A DNA stretch of 64,000 bases from Extibacter muris. Its GTDB lineage: Bacteria; Bacillota; Clostridia; Lachnospirales; Lachnospiraceae. The notes below the pieces were generated by a model that did not search any database, had not been told where the DNA came from, and saw nothing but the letters and a program-made list of their open reading frames with translations. Location of the stretch: positions 62,001 through 126,000 of the forward strand of contig NZ_SMMX01000007.1 in assembly GCF_004345005.1 (NCBI RefSeq), read 5' to 3'. The position numbers were made by a program, and so were the translations under genes. This document shows, one piece after another, positions 26,763 through 36,677 of the stretch (positions within the stretch are counted from its first letter, which is position 1; every line of letters begins with the position of its first letter).

Positions 26763-27827
26763 TTAATCATTCACATGTGCCCAGTCTAAGATTACCTTAC
26801 CTGACTGTCCGGAAATCATCGCTTCAAATCCCTTTTCATAATCTTTGATATCAAAGTGATGCGTAATGATATCAGAGATATCCAGTCCTGCCTGGAGCAT
26901 GGTAGACATCTTATACCATGTATCCCATACTTTTCTTCCGTAGATGCCACAGAGATTCAGACCGTTGAATATGACTGTCTCAAGGTCTACGACAGCGTCT
27001 GTCCTCTGGAGCCCAAGTAGCGCAATCTTTCCGCCGTGCTTCATGTTATGAATCATATCGGAAAGCCCCGGCTGGCTGCCTGACATTTCAAGCCCTACGT
27101 CAAATCCTTCTGTCATGCCAATTTCCTTCATTACATCCGCAAGCTTTTCCTCTTTCAAATTGACAACTCTTGTCGCGCCAAGCTTCTTAGCAAGTTCCAG
27201 GCGGTATGGATTCAGATCTGTAACAACAACATGTCTTGCTCCTGAGAACTTGACGATCGCAGCTGCCATGATACCGATTGGGCCTGCCCCTGTTATAAGG
27301 ACATCTTCTCCGAGCACATCATAAGAAAGAGCCGTGTGGGTAGCATTTCCAAATGGATCAAATATTGCATACATCTCTTCTGGGATCGCCGGGTTGCACG
27401 GCCATACGTTGGATGACGGAATCACAAGATACTCTGCGAAAGCACCGTTTCTGTTGACTCCGACTCCTTTGGCATCTTTGCAGTTTTCCTTGTGGCCTTC
27501 CAGACAGTTACGGCACTGTCCACATGTAATATGGCCTTCACCTGATACCAGATCCCCAATGCGGAAGCCCTGTACGCCATCTCCTACCTCGACAACTTCA
27601 CCGACGTATTCATGTCCTGCCGTAAGCCCTACAGGAATCGTATGCTGTGCCCAGTCATTCCACTGGTAAATATGTACATCTGTTCCACAGATAGCTGTCT
27701 TGTGAATCTTAATCTTTACATCGTTTGGACCCACTTCCGGAACCGGAACCCTCTTCATCCACAGACCTTCTTCCGGCTTTTCTTTCACGAGTGCCCACAT
27801 CATACCGTCATTTTTAATATCTCCCAT
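26763..27827 (-). CDS. tdh: L-threonine 3-dehydrogenase
   Basis: 354-residue zinc medium-chain dehydrogenase; oxidises threonine at C3 with NAD to 2-amino-3-oxobutyrate, which Kbl consumes. Catalytic zinc ligands: Cys in [15 protein letters not shown] and the GHE of [10 protein letters not shown]; the structural zinc lobe is [15 protein letters not shown]. The Rossmann motif is [14 protein letters not shown]. The 302-base gap to the divergent sstT gene holds both promoters. Confidence 0.96.
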   Translation of the reverse strand: MGDIKNDGMMWALVKEKPEEGLWMKRVPVPEVGPNDVKIKIHKTAICGTDVHIYQWNDWAQHTIPVGLTAGHEYVGEVVEVGDGVQGFRIGDLVSGEGHITCGQCRNCLEGHKENCKDAKGVGVNRNGAFAEYLVIPSSNVWPCNPAIPEEMYAIFDPFGNATHTALSYDVLGEDVLITGAGPIGIMAAAIVKFSGARHVVVTDLNPYRLELAKKLGATRVVNLKEEKLADVMKEIGMTEGFDVGLEMSGSQPGLSDMIHNMKHGGKIALLGLQRTDAVVDLETVIFNGLNLCGIYGRKVWDTWYKMSTMLQAGLDISDIITHHFDIKDYEKGFEAMISGQSGKVILDWAHVND

Positions 27828-27982
27828 GTTTTTATCCTCCCAATCTTATTACCGCCATCCCCAGACGGTTATTTTCGAGTTAATTATATCATTCATTTTA
27901 TCCATATACAATGATGTATTCCAAGTTTTTTTATACTATTTACTTCATTTTTTGCACAATAGGAAAATCAGCTATGTTATTA

Positions 27983-28011
27983 TTTACAAATCGCCTTTGT
28001 TAAACTATAAT
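27983..28011 (+). promoter_or_regulatory. Promoter of sstT
   Basis: TTTACA (27983-27988), a 17-base gap and a perfect TATAAT (28006-28011). The predicted transcript has a leader of about 110 bases. The rest of the tdh-sstT gap (27828-27980) is AT-rich; I see no operator palindrome that I would defend. Confidence 0.65.
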
Positions 28012-28080
28012 TTATATAGCATTATTCACAACTTTATGAGATAATAGTCTCACGTTGGGGAAAACGAAACTAAAAGAAAG

Positions 28081-28132
28081 AGAGGAAAGCAGATATATAT
28101 TATGATCTTAATATGTCAATATCTGCGAAATG
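28081..28132 (+). promoter_or_regulatory. sstT ribosome site separated from its start by a hairpin
   Basis: AGAGGA (28081-28086) is 43 bases before the ATG at 28130, too far by normal rules. Between them GCAGATAT (28089-28096) and ATATCTGC (28119-28126) form a perfect 8-bp stem with a 22-base loop. With the hairpin folded, only five unpaired bases separate the ribosome site from the ATG. A six-codon ORF (28113-28133) inside ends by overlapping the sstT start (ATGA). Confidence 0.5.
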
Positions 28133-29404
28133 AGAAACATGAAAAACATTATCAACAAATGGAACAGTGTCAGTCTTGTACTCAGAATCATCTGCGGATT
28201 GATTCTCGGTATTATTCTTGGTCTGACGGTCCCTCAGGCATCCGGAATATCTATTCTGGGCCAATTATTCGTAGGAGCACTGAAAGGCGTTGCGCCAATC
28301 CTGGTATTCTTCCTCGTTATGAGTGCTTTGTGCCGCATGGAAAAGGGCCAGAAGACAAACATGAAATTCATTGTCGTTCTGTACCTTCTCGGCAACCTTT
28401 TATCCGCGCTTGTAGCCGTACTGGCAAGCTACGTTGCTCCTATTACTTTGACGCTTACCAAAGCGGCCGAAAGTGATGTCGCACCGCCGAGCGGTGTTAT
28501 CGAAGTATTGACAAACCTGCTAATGAACGTTGTGGCAAACCCGGTAGACTCCATCATAAACGCGAACTACATCGGAATTCTTGCCTGGGCAGTCATCTTC
28601 GGTATCGCCCTCAAGAAAGCAAGCGAAGGTACAAAGACAGCGCTGGACAACATTTCCGAGGCTGTTGCACAGGCTGTTAAATGGATTATCAGCTGTGCGC
28701 CGTTTGGTATTATGGGCCTTATTTTTGCAACAATCTCCACAGAGGGATTGGGCGCCCTGCTTACATATGGAAGGCTGATTGTGGTACTGGTAGGTTCTAT
28801 GGCATTTGTAGCATTGGTTATGAATCCTATTATCGTGTTCCTTTGCACAAAGACAAATCCGTTCCCACTCGTATTCAAATGCCTGTCAAGAAGCTTTATC
28901 ACCGCGTTCTTTACAAGAAGTTCCGCTGCAAATATACCTGTAAATATGGAACTTTGCGAAGATATGGGGCTGGATGAAGATACCTATTCTATCTCCATTC
29001 CACTTGGAGCGACCATTAACATGGCCGGAGCCGCTATCACCATTTCAACAATGGCATTGGCTGCCGCACATACGATGGGAATCTCCGTTGACTTTCCGAC
29101 CGCTTTCATCCTCTGCGTATTATCCGCGCTGAGTGCTGCCGGTGCATCCGGTGTTGCGGGCGGTTCTCTTCTTCTGATTCCTATGGCATGTAGCTTATTT
29201 GGTATCTCCAATGATGTTGCAATGCAGGTTGTAGGTGTTGGTTTCATCGTAGGCGTTATCCAGGATTCCTGTGAAACAGGACTGAACTCTTCTACCGATG
29301 TGCTATATACCGCATGTGCTGAGTTGAGAGACAGAAGAAAGCACCCGGAAAATTACACGACTGATGTCAACATTCATGCTAAAAAGAAAAAAGCAGAAGC
29401 ATAA
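28130..29404 (+). CDS. sstT: Serine/threonine:Na+ symporter
   Basis: 424-residue membrane carrier of the dicarboxylate/amino acid:cation symporter family, closest to E. coli SstT as I recall it. Shared blocks include [64 protein letters not shown] and [19 protein letters not shown]. It takes up serine and threonine with sodium. Divergent from tdh-kbl, so uptake and catabolism of threonine are encoded back to back. The in-frame stop at about 28107 rules out a longer start. Confidence 0.95.
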   Translation: MRNMKNIINKWNSVSLVLRIICGLILGIILGLTVPQASGISILGQLFVGALKGVAPILVFFLVMSALCRMEKGQKTNMKFIVVLYLLGNLLSALVAVLASYVAPITLTLTKAAESDVAPPSGVIEVLTNLLMNVVANPVDSIINANYIGILAWAVIFGIALKKASEGTKTALDNISEAVAQAVKWIISCAPFGIMGLIFATISTEGLGALLTYGRLIVVLVGSMAFVALVMNPIIVFLCTKTNPFPLVFKCLSRSFITAFFTRSSAANIPVNMELCEDMGLDEDTYSISIPLGATINMAGAAITISTMALAAAHTMGISVDFPTAFILCVLSALSAAGASGVAGGSLLLIPMACSLFGISNDVAMQVVGVGFIVGVIQDSCETGLNSSTDVLYTACAELRDRRKHPENYTTDVNIHAKKKKAEA

Positions 29405-29430
29405 AAGCATAATTACAGAAGAATATTATT

Positions 29431-29470
29431 AAAAGCGACTGGCATACAACGAATGTTTGCCGGTCGCTTT
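29431..29470 (+). terminator. Intrinsic terminator of sstT
   Basis: AAAGCGAC-GGCA arms (from 29431 and ending 29470) pair across a loop of about 12 bases and end in CTTTCTGTTTT, 30 bases after the sstT stop. Confidence 0.75.
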
Positions 29471-29501
29471 CTGTTTTCCGCTCTACTTTCTATTACCGTC
29501 C

Positions 29502-30212
29502 TTAGCCGAGATATGCGATGGCTTCTTCTCTTGTCAGCCACACATGGATCCCTCCGCCTGAATCCACAAACCTGTCGGGATTAAAATTCTCGGCATATAC
29601 CATCTCGCCCGTGCGGTATATGAAGTTCTCGTCTACATAGGAATGCGCCTCATCATAGGTTTCTTTATAGTCTGCACTTTTAATGGACAGCACTTTTGCC
29701 TTGTCACACTTCACTTCATTTGTCGTCCCGGATATCCTTCTGGCGTCCGCCGGTACAAGGAGCCTGACAATCCTTCGGCCATAGCATACCTTCCACGCGA
29801 TGAACGGGTCTTTTTCGGGACAGTACAGATGAAAGAACTTCGTCTTTTCATCCGTCTTAAGCCCCGCCATATCTGCCCGCTCCAAGGCTGACGCAAACAT
29901 GTCAGCCCCGCTTATGTCCGCGCCGGACAGATTACATCCTCGCAGATCCGCGGAGTGCAGATACGCGCCGGACAGATTCGTACCCCTAAGCGTCGAACCG
30001 CCGAAGAACGCATTGTCCGCCTTTATATAAGCCATATTTGCCCCGTCCAGGTTCACACCGCGGAAATCGCTCTTATTAAAGTTGATATTATGTAGATCCC
30101 AGCCCGATAAGTCGAGGCCGTCCAGCAATGACTCGTGCAGGTCAAGCTGCTCTCCCGGCCTACGGTTCCTAATTATTACATCAAGCTCGCCCTGTGTCAT
30201 CTTCCGAAGCAT
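29502..30212 (-). CDS. Pentapeptide-repeat protein with DUF5758-like C-terminus
   Basis: 236 residues from ATG 30212 (GGAGG eight bases upstream). Residues about 20-115 are pentapeptide repeats of the A(D/N)LxX type (LDGLDLSGWDL, DFRGVNLDGANM, ADLRGCNLSGADISGADM), forming a right-handed beta helix. Residues 130-236 match the domain often attached to such proteins (CDKAKVLSI, AHSYVDENFIYRTGEMV, GGGIHVWLTREEAIAYL). No signal peptide, so cytosolic. Some pentapeptide proteins mimic DNA and protect gyrase, but nothing here proves that; the function is open. Confidence 0.85.
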   Translation of the reverse strand: MLRKMTQGELDVIIRNRRPGEQLDLHESLLDGLDLSGWDLHNINFNKSDFRGVNLDGANMAYIKADNAFFGGSTLRGTNLSGAYLHSADLRGCNLSGADISGADMFASALERADMAGLKTDEKTKFFHLYCPEKDPFIAWKVCYGRRIVRLLVPADARRISGTTNEVKCDKAKVLSIKSADYKETYDEAHSYVDENFIYRTGEMVYAENFNPDRFVDSGGGIHVWLTREEAIAYLG

Positions 30213-30318
30213 TCTCTCACCCTCCGCCAATCATTGTCATTCAGGATACATTAAGCCCCCTTCCGCCTCATTCACTGCCGGCAAAAGGGGACTGATTTGC
30301 AGCATTATTATCTCATCT

Positions 30319-31710
30319 CTACCAATCAAACTTTTCCGCAAAATAAGCTTCCAGATCTTCAATCCTGACTCTCTCCTGCTCCATCGTATCCCTGTCACGC
30401 ACGGTGACCGCTCCGTCTTCCTCAGAATCAAAGTCATATGTCACGCAGAACGGAGTTCCGATCTCGTCCTGGCGACGGTAACGCTTGCCGATGTTCCCGC
30501 GGTCGTCAAACTCGCAGTTATACTTCTTGCTCAGCAGCGCGTACACTTTCTCCGCACCTTCATTTAACTTTTTAGACAGTGGAAGGATGCCGATCTTGAC
30601 CGGGGCAAGTGCCGGGTGGAAATGAAGCACCGTCCTCACATCTCCGCCTTCCAGTTCCTCCTCATCATATGCGCTGCACAGGAACGCAAGAACCATACGG
30701 TCCGCCCCCAGCGAGGGCTCGATGACATACGGGATATATTTTTCCTTCTTCTCATCGTCAAAATAGCTCATGTCCTGCTTAGACACGTTCTGGTGCTGCG
30801 TGAGGTCATAGTTGGTACGGTCGGCCACGCCCCACAGTTCTCCCCATCCGAACGGGAAGAGGTATTCGATGTCCGTGGTCGCATTGCTGTAATGACTCAG
30901 CTCTTCCTGCGAATGATCGCGGTAGCGCACTTCATCATCTTTCAGCCCCAGCGTCTCAAGCCAGTTCAGGCAGAACTTCTTCCAGTAGTTGAACCACTCA
31001 AGGTCTGTACCCGGCTCGCAGAAGAACTCCAGTTCCATCTGCTCAAACTCTCGTGTACGGAAGGTAAAGTTGCCCGGCGTAATCTCATTACGGAATGATT
31101 TGCCAACCTGGCAGATGCCAAATGGAATCTTCTTTCTCGATGTACGCTGTACATTCTTAAAGTTTACAAAGATTCCCTGGGCGGTCTCCGGACGAAGATA
31201 TACGACACTCTTGGCATCTTCCGTAACGCCCTGGAATGTCTTGAACATGAGATTGAATTCTCGAATCTCCGTAAAATTGTGCTTTCCACAGGTCGGACAT
31301 GGAACCTCATGCTCCTTGATATAGGCTTCCATCTGCTCATGGCTCCAGCCGTCGATGCTGTCGCCGATGTCGAGTCCGTTGGCATGTGCGAAATCTTCTA
31401 TCATCTTATCTGCACGGAAACGCTCGTGGCATTCCTTACAGTCCATCAGAGGATCGCTGAATCCCCCGAGATGTCCGCTGGCTACCCATGTCTGCGGGTT
31501 CATCAGAATCGCACAGTCCACGCCTACATTGTATGGAGACTCCTGCACGAACTTCTGCCACCATGCTCTTTTTACATTATTCTTTAATTCTACACCGAGA
31601 TTACCATAGTCCCATGTATTAGCAAGCCCGCCGTAAATCTCAGACCCCGGGTATACGAATCCTCTTGATTTCGCCAACGCTACAATCTTATCCATCGTTT
31701 TTTCTACCAT
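30319..31710 (-). CDS. glyS: Glycyl-tRNA synthetase
   Basis: 463-residue class II synthetase of the homodimeric (GlyQS) type, charging tRNA-Gly. Visible: [20 protein letters not shown], the zinc-like [11 protein letters not shown] and CPTCGKHNF, motif 2 [18 protein letters not shown], and motif 3 in [13 protein letters not shown], then the anticodon-binding C-terminus. Start ATG 31710 follows GAGGATGAGGAT; the longer frame lacks family similarity. Directly downstream of recO, 72 bases apart, with no T-box seen. It ends the era operon. Confidence 0.97.
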   Translation of the reverse strand: MVEKTMDKIVALAKSRGFVYPGSEIYGGLANTWDYGNLGVELKNNVKRAWWQKFVQESPYNVGVDCAILMNPQTWVASGHLGGFSDPLMDCKECHERFRADKMIEDFAHANGLDIGDSIDGWSHEQMEAYIKEHEVPCPTCGKHNFTEIREFNLMFKTFQGVTEDAKSVVYLRPETAQGIFVNFKNVQRTSRKKIPFGICQVGKSFRNEITPGNFTFRTREFEQMELEFFCEPGTDLEWFNYWKKFCLNWLETLGLKDDEVRYRDHSQEELSHYSNATTDIEYLFPFGWGELWGVADRTNYDLTQHQNVSKQDMSYFDDEKKEKYIPYVIEPSLGADRMVLAFLCSAYDEEELEGGDVRTVLHFHPALAPVKIGILPLSKKLNEGAEKVYALLSKKYNCEFDDRGNIGKRYRRQDEIGTPFCVTYDFDSEEDGAVTVRDRDTMEQERVRIEDLEAYFAEKFDW

Positions 31711-31782
31711 ATCCTCATCCTCGCCTTCTATAGTTTCATAATTGTTAATTATTATACAGTTATCAACCGGGGTTTTCAAGCC

Positions 31783-32538
31783 CTATCGTACAATTGTTTC
31801 CAGTATTTCCAGGGATTTAAAGCGTTTTTCCACATAAGCGTCCAAATAAGCACGGACAATCTTGCCGAGCTCATCCAGAACATCCTCTTTTACCGCAAAA
31901 GTATATAGCTTTTCAATCGGAGAGCTGATGATATACTGCATCGCATACAAAGTAGACGCAAGCAGCCTGACACCGTCCCCGGCCGTCCTCTGGCATTCGC
32001 TGCACACAAGCCCCCCTTTTGACACGCAAAACAGCGCGGGACGTTTTCTGTCCCCGCAGCGGACACATTCAAAAACCTGAGGCGCTTCCCCGTTGACAGC
32101 TACTGCCTTCAACTCAAATATGTACCGGATAAGGCGGTTGTCAAGATGCGGATTCGTCAGCGCACGCAACGTCTGGTATAAGAGCTTCAGCAGCAGCGTC
32201 TCGTCATTGTATTCCCTGGCATAATAGCCTGCGAAATCCAAAAAATAAAAGCCGTAGTAAGCGCCCTCTACATCCATCCTCAATTCCGAAAAATAATTGG
32301 AAACAGAGGCCGACACAAGCGTATATGATGTCCGCCCCTCGTATACCGTGAATTCACCGAAGGTAAACGGGCTGGTAACACCTACAAGCGCGCTATGGGG
32401 CCTTCTGGCCCCACGCGCAAATGCAGATATCTTTCCCCGTTCCTTCGTCAGAATTACAACCCGCCTGTCGTATTCACCTATAGGAGATGCATGAAGCACC
32501 ATGCCTGTCACCGTAATCTGATTCACTGATTCTTCCAC
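31783..32538 (-). CDS. recO: DNA repair protein RecO
   Basis: 251 residues, recombination mediator that loads RecA with RecF/RecR. N-terminal OB fold (QITVTGMVLHASPIGEYDRR, KISAFARGARRPHSALVG), helical middle and a zinc finger of four cysteines (CVRCGDRKRPALFC, CSEC). The start is a GTG (32538) shortly after AGGACAGACAG and lies within the end of the upstream yqzL-like frame, so translation is coupled. Confidence 0.94.
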   Translation of the reverse strand: MEESVNQITVTGMVLHASPIGEYDRRVVILTKERGKISAFARGARRPHSALVGVTSPFTFGEFTVYEGRTSYTLVSASVSNYFSELRMDVEGAYYGFYFLDFAGYYAREYNDETLLLKLLYQTLRALTNPHLDNRLIRYIFELKAVAVNGEAPQVFECVRCGDRKRPALFCVSKGGLVCSECQRTAGDGVRLLASTLYAMQYIISSPIEKLYTFAVKEDVLDELGKIVRAYLDAYVEKRFKSLEILETIVR

Positions 32539-32689
32539 CTGTCTGTCCTACATCGTGCGTGCCGTCTGCCGAAGCGGCGTCCGTTTTGCAGCGGTCCATC
32601 ACCTGTCGGCAGATATCCATTCCTTTATAATATAGATAATCTGTCACTGTTCCTGTTCTGGTAAATCTGTCCCAGTACCTGTCTTCCAT
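32474..32689 (-). CDS. yqzL: YqzL-like small protein between era and recO
   Basis: 71 residues starting MEDRYWDRFTRTGTVTDYLY. In Bacillus a protein of about 47 residues with the same pattern (W..F..TG.V..YL..K) sits between era and recO, so position and sequence agree. The present frame is longer and its last 22 codons overlap the start of recO by 65 bases; the extra tail (GGRISESDYGDRHGAS) is probably of no importance. Function unknown in the family. Confidence 0.7.
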   Translation of the reverse strand: MEDRYWDRFTRTGTVTDYLYYKGMDICRQVMDRCKTDAASADGTHDVGQTGGRISESDYGDRHGASCISYR

Positions 32690-32744
32690 GGAATCACCTC
32701 ATCTTCCGTTTTATAAGATTAGGTTCTCCCATGGCAGTACCTTT

Positions 32745-33641
32745 TTATTCGTTGTCCCTGTATCCAAAATTTTTCATCAGGAACTCACTGTCACGCCAGT
32801 CTTTTTTAACTTTTACCCAGAGCTTAAGGTTTACCTGGCATCCAAGCATTTTTTCTATCTCGAACCTGGCCGTGCTGCCAATCTTTTTCAACATATTTCC
32901 TTGCTTACCAATAATTATCCCCTTGTGGGAATCACGTTCGCATATTATAGTGGCATCTATATGCATTACTTTCTTATTCTTTTTCATGCGGTCGATAGCC
33001 ACCGCAATGCCGTGGGGAATCTCCTCATTCAGGCTGTGTAGCGCCTTCTCGCGGATAAGTTCTGCCACTATCTGCCGTTCCGGCTGGTCGGTAACCGTGT
33101 CCTCGTCATAGAACTGTGGTCCATAAGGCAGATACTTCATGACGACCGACATGAGTTCATCCGTGTTATCACCGTTTCTGGCTGACACCGGGACGATTTC
33201 CGCAAAATCATAGATATCTTTATACGCAGTTATGGCCTCCGCAATCTCTTCCTTCCTCACCATATCCACCTTATTGATGACGAGTATGACGGGCGTGTTT
33301 ACCTTACCGAGCCGCTCCGCGATGTGCTTCTCCCCGGCGCCGATGAAAGTGGACGGCTCGACGAGCCACAGCACGACATCCACCTCGTTCAGCGTCTTCT
33401 CCGCTACATATACCATATATTCGCCCAGCTTGTTCTTGGCCTTATGGATTCCCGGCGTATCTACGAATACGATCTGCCCTTCATCCATCGTCAGCACGGT
33501 CTGTATACGGTTACGTGTCGTCTGCGGCTTATTGGAAGTGATGGCTATCTTCTGTCCGATAAGGTAATTCATAAGCGTTGATTTTCCTACATTCGGGCGG
33601 CCAATCAACGTGACGAACCCCGACTTAAAATCCTTTTTCAT
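32745..33641 (-). CDS. era: GTPase Era
   Basis: 298 residues. Ribosome-associated GTPase that binds the 3' end of 16S rRNA in 30S maturation. G motifs: G1 GRPNVGKST, G3 DTPGIHKAK, G4 NKVDM, G5 VSARNG. The C-terminal KH domain shows CERDSHKGIIIGKQGNMLKKIG. Followed by yqzL, recO and glyS on the same strand. Start at ATG 33641 with an AGGAGAACGT ribosome site. Confidence 0.98.
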   Translation of the reverse strand: MKKDFKSGFVTLIGRPNVGKSTLMNYLIGQKIAITSNKPQTTRNRIQTVLTMDEGQIVFVDTPGIHKAKNKLGEYMVYVAEKTLNEVDVVLWLVEPSTFIGAGEKHIAERLGKVNTPVILVINKVDMVRKEEIAEAITAYKDIYDFAEIVPVSARNGDNTDELMSVVMKYLPYGPQFYDEDTVTDQPERQIVAELIREKALHSLNEEIPHGIAVAIDRMKKNKKVMHIDATIICERDSHKGIIIGKQGNMLKKIGSTARFEIEKMLGCQVNLKLWVKVKKDWRDSEFLMKNFGYRDNE

Positions 33642-33660
33642 ACGTTCTCCTTCTCAATCT

Positions 33661-33694
33661 GGTACGTAACCAAACTTAATTTTCTTACGTCCCC
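33661..33694 (-). repeat. Partial REP-like hairpin, copy D
   Basis: Read on the minus strand, GGGGACGTAA, a 14-base loop segment and TTACGTACC. It is the first hairpin of repeats A-C with a changed loop and without the GGTGTACC half. It lies in the 55-base gap between the M16 peptidase stop and era. Confidence 0.6.
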
Positions 33695-33696
33695 TG

Positions 33697-36618
33697 TTAA
33701 AAACTTGTCACAGTCTGGAACAGTTCTTTGTTCTCCTCTATCATCTCTTCGCTGCCGATGACGCAGAGCTGTCCCGCCTTGAGCACTGCCTCCACGACGC
33801 GGTATAGGGCCTGGATATCACCCTGCGTCGCATCCAGTATCTGGCTGCGTTCTTCCCGTATCATGTCCGCGCTGACCTTGTTCATATACAGGCTCATGGA
33901 ACGGTCGCCCTTTGCAGCCGGCGTCATGGGCTGGTCTATGTTGCTCATTGTCCCGATAATATACTTTGTCATATCCCGCTCGCTCACCGTAAAGTTCTTC
34001 AGATAATCCACGACCCCTTCATATACGTCCAGCGTCCGTTTCAGGTTCGGATCACGGTACGATACGAAGTAGCCCTCTCCGATGCGGTTAAAATTGCTCA
34101 TACAGCCATATGCGCCGCCCTTGACACGTATATTCTGCCAAAGATATTCATAGCTTAAGATCACTTTCAATATCTGCAGAGCACCGGTATAAGACGCGCC
34201 ATTATCGATAAAATTGCCCGTGCGGGCCACATACTGTACTTTAGAAGCAGTCTTGAACCCTTCGTTTTTCTTTTCGCAGTGTATGACGCACGGCGTCTCA
34301 TCCGGCGTCTCCTTAAATAGCCTTGCCTTCAGGCCTGCCACCAGGCGGTCCATCCCTTCTAGCCCCTCTCTGGACGCGGTGTAGCTGAGCATCATATTGT
34401 CCGGCCGGAACAGCTGCTTCACGAGATGCTGCAAATGCTGGACAAGCGCTTCTTTCCGCTCCTCAAAGTGCTCCTCGATGTCCGCAATCTTCTCATAAAA
34501 GGCAATGCCGTTCGTCATGTCCTTGAACCTCGCCGACGGAGAGGAATATGACATCGCCCTGAGAGCGGCTGTCAGATGGCCCGCAGACTGGAACCGCATG
34601 AGCAGCCGGGATTTCGCCATCGCGAGAATCTCCTTCAGCCGCTTCGTGTCATCCAGCTTCGATGCGGTCAGGATCTCTCCCATCATGTCAAATGCAACCG
34701 GCAGCTTTTTGTACAGCGCCTTTGCTTTCATCTCCAGCGTCGCCCTGAACGCTTTGCCGCGCACATCGGTAACGTCGGAATACAGTTCGAGCGTCGTGCC
34801 GATGCCGCCAGTATGCATGTTGATCTCATTGAACAGTTCCCCATACGCATAATTATCCGTATCGATTATTCCGAGAGCGGTCTGCAGGATTCCGACATAC
34901 GGCACCTCCTCTTCGGGGATTCCCGACAGATCAAACAAGATGTCTACGTATCCGATACCGTTCGTCTCTATGTCATGAAATACGGCAGGCACGCCCGCAA
35001 ATGTCATCTCTTCATTTAATATCGGCTCGATATCACGGGAAATATCTTCCCGCTTCAGGACCGGGATACGGTTCATATCTTCTTCGCTGTCCTCCTCCGA
35101 CTGGTATGCCGCAAGCCCCCGGGTCCGCTCCACAAGCTCCTTCACTTCTTCCTCGCTTAAGCTGCTTTTATACTCCTGAAGCTTTCTCTCCAGCTCCTGA
35201 TCCATCCTGGCCGTACGTCCCTTTTCCGGCTCTACGATTACGATGGCCCCGTGCGTGTTTCCAAGCAGATACTTCTGGATCAGCTCTTCATAATATCTGG
35301 TTCCTACCTGCCTCTTAAGAAACTCAAATGTCTTCAGCGCCTCAATATGGATAAAGGGCCTCTCATCATCATAGAGCCAGCTGTCCATCATCTGCAGCCC
35401 GTACATGAGACCTTTCGGGTAATTGCCGAAATCCGCCTCCCGGTAACGGAACTCGTGGTAATTGATTCCCGCCTCAAGAGCCCTCTTATCCATGCCCTTC
35501 TCCACTATGCCGGCAAGTACGTCTTCAATCACGCCGATAAAGGCTTCCTTCTGCTCTACATTGGCATTCTTTGCTATCACAGAAAAAATCGGCTGATAGA
35601 TGCCGTTGTCGTAGGAACCCATGATATCCTTACCTATCCCCGCATCGGTAAGCTCCTTTTTAAGCGGTGCCCCCGGCGCCGAGAGCAATGCATAGTCCAA
35701 TATCTGGAAAGCCAGATAGAGCTCCTTGTCAAGGCTCGTTCCTATTACTTTATTATATGACAGGTACGTATTATCCTCTTCCGGCTCATCGCTCGCTATG
35801 GAATACGGAATCGTCACTTCCTTCATCTGTTCAAATGGCTGCTGCAACTTGATCTCCGAGTCTACATCCTCTGCTTCAAAATCACTTAGATATTCCTTAT
35901 CCAGCCACTGGAGCTTCTCTTCCATATCCATATTTCCGTACAGATAGATGTAACTGTTGGACGGATGGTAATACTTACTGTGGAAATCAAGATATTGTTC
36001 ATACGTAAGGTCGGGTATCGCCTCCGGATCACCGCCCGATTCATATGCATATGAAGTATCCGGGAACAGCGTGTTGAGCACGACTCTGTCCAGCACGCCT
36101 TCCGGTGACGAAAATGCCCCCTTCATCTCATTGTACACGACACCGTTATATTCCAGTTTTGCTTCTGCATTGTCCAGCTTATAGCTCCACCCTTCCTGCC
36201 GGAATATTTCTTCGTGTTCATATATATTCGGATATAGTACCGCGTCCATATAGACGTGCATCAGGTTCTGGAAATCCTTGTCATTGCAGCTTGCCACCGG
36301 GTATACGGTCTTATCCGGATAAGTCATCGCGTTGAGGAAAGTATTCAGGGAACCTTTTACCAGTTCCACAAAGGGGTCTTTGGCCGGAAAGTTCTTAGAA
36401 CCGCACAGTACGGAATGTTCCATGATATGTGGCACCCCGGTGCTGTCTGACGGCGGCGTGCGGAAACCGATAGAAAATACTTTGTTCTCATCCTCATTCT
36501 CCACGAGCAGAAGCCTCGCTCCGCTTTTCTTATGCTTCATCAGATAACCGTACGACTTGATCCCCTCTAGCTTCTCTTCCTGTATCAGATCATATGCATG
36601 TAAGTCTTTCACACTCAT
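33697..36618 (-). CDS. M16C-family metallopeptidase (presequence-protease-like)
   Basis: 973 residues, insulinase superfamily with four homologous alpha/beta domains in one chain; cytosolic, degrades peptides. The inverted zinc motif HxxEH is HIMEH in TGVPHIMEHSVLCGS near residue 62-66, with the downstream Glu in the EYNGVVYNEMKGAFSSP region. C-terminal half keeps RVKGGAYGCMSNFN. I start at ATG 36618 (MSVKDLHAYDL), since the family begins just before YDLI; the open frame runs 20 codons further upstream without a good site. Confidence 0.93.
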   Translation of the reverse strand: MSVKDLHAYDLIQEEKLEGIKSYGYLMKHKKSGARLLLVENEDENKVFSIGFRTPPSDSTGVPHIMEHSVLCGSKNFPAKDPFVELVKGSLNTFLNAMTYPDKTVYPVASCNDKDFQNLMHVYMDAVLYPNIYEHEEIFRQEGWSYKLDNAEAKLEYNGVVYNEMKGAFSSPEGVLDRVVLNTLFPDTSYAYESGGDPEAIPDLTYEQYLDFHSKYYHPSNSYIYLYGNMDMEEKLQWLDKEYLSDFEAEDVDSEIKLQQPFEQMKEVTIPYSIASDEPEEDNTYLSYNKVIGTSLDKELYLAFQILDYALLSAPGAPLKKELTDAGIGKDIMGSYDNGIYQPIFSVIAKNANVEQKEAFIGVIEDVLAGIVEKGMDKRALEAGINYHEFRYREADFGNYPKGLMYGLQMMDSWLYDDERPFIHIEALKTFEFLKRQVGTRYYEELIQKYLLGNTHGAIVIVEPEKGRTARMDQELERKLQEYKSSLSEEEVKELVERTRGLAAYQSEEDSEEDMNRIPVLKREDISRDIEPILNEEMTFAGVPAVFHDIETNGIGYVDILFDLSGIPEEEVPYVGILQTALGIIDTDNYAYGELFNEINMHTGGIGTTLELYSDVTDVRGKAFRATLEMKAKALYKKLPVAFDMMGEILTASKLDDTKRLKEILAMAKSRLLMRFQSAGHLTAALRAMSYSSPSARFKDMTNGIAFYEKIADIEEHFEERKEALVQHLQHLVKQLFRPDNMMLSYTASREGLEGMDRLVAGLKARLFKETPDETPCVIHCEKKNEGFKTASKVQYVARTGNFIDNGASYTGALQILKVILSYEYLWQNIRVKGGAYGCMSNFNRIGEGYFVSYRDPNLKRTLDVYEGVVDYLKNFTVSERDMTKYIIGTMSNIDQPMTPAAKGDRSMSLYMNKVSADMIREERSQILDATQGDIQALYRVVEAVLKAGQLCVIGSEEMIEENKELFQTVTSF

Positions 36619-36677
36619 AACTTCCAATCTTCTCCTTTCATCATTCAGGCTGTCCCTCCGCAGGCGGAGGCATATCA

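Noticed and set aside
28102-28476. 124-codon ORF overlapping the sstT start in another frame
   Set aside because: It is closer to the AGAGGA site but encodes no known protein and overlaps the well-supported sstT frame.
30231-30318. Search for a T-box or glycine riboswitch near glyS
   Set aside because: glyS lies inside the era-recO transcript, and I see no T-box core or glycine aptamer elements either before it or in this downstream gap.
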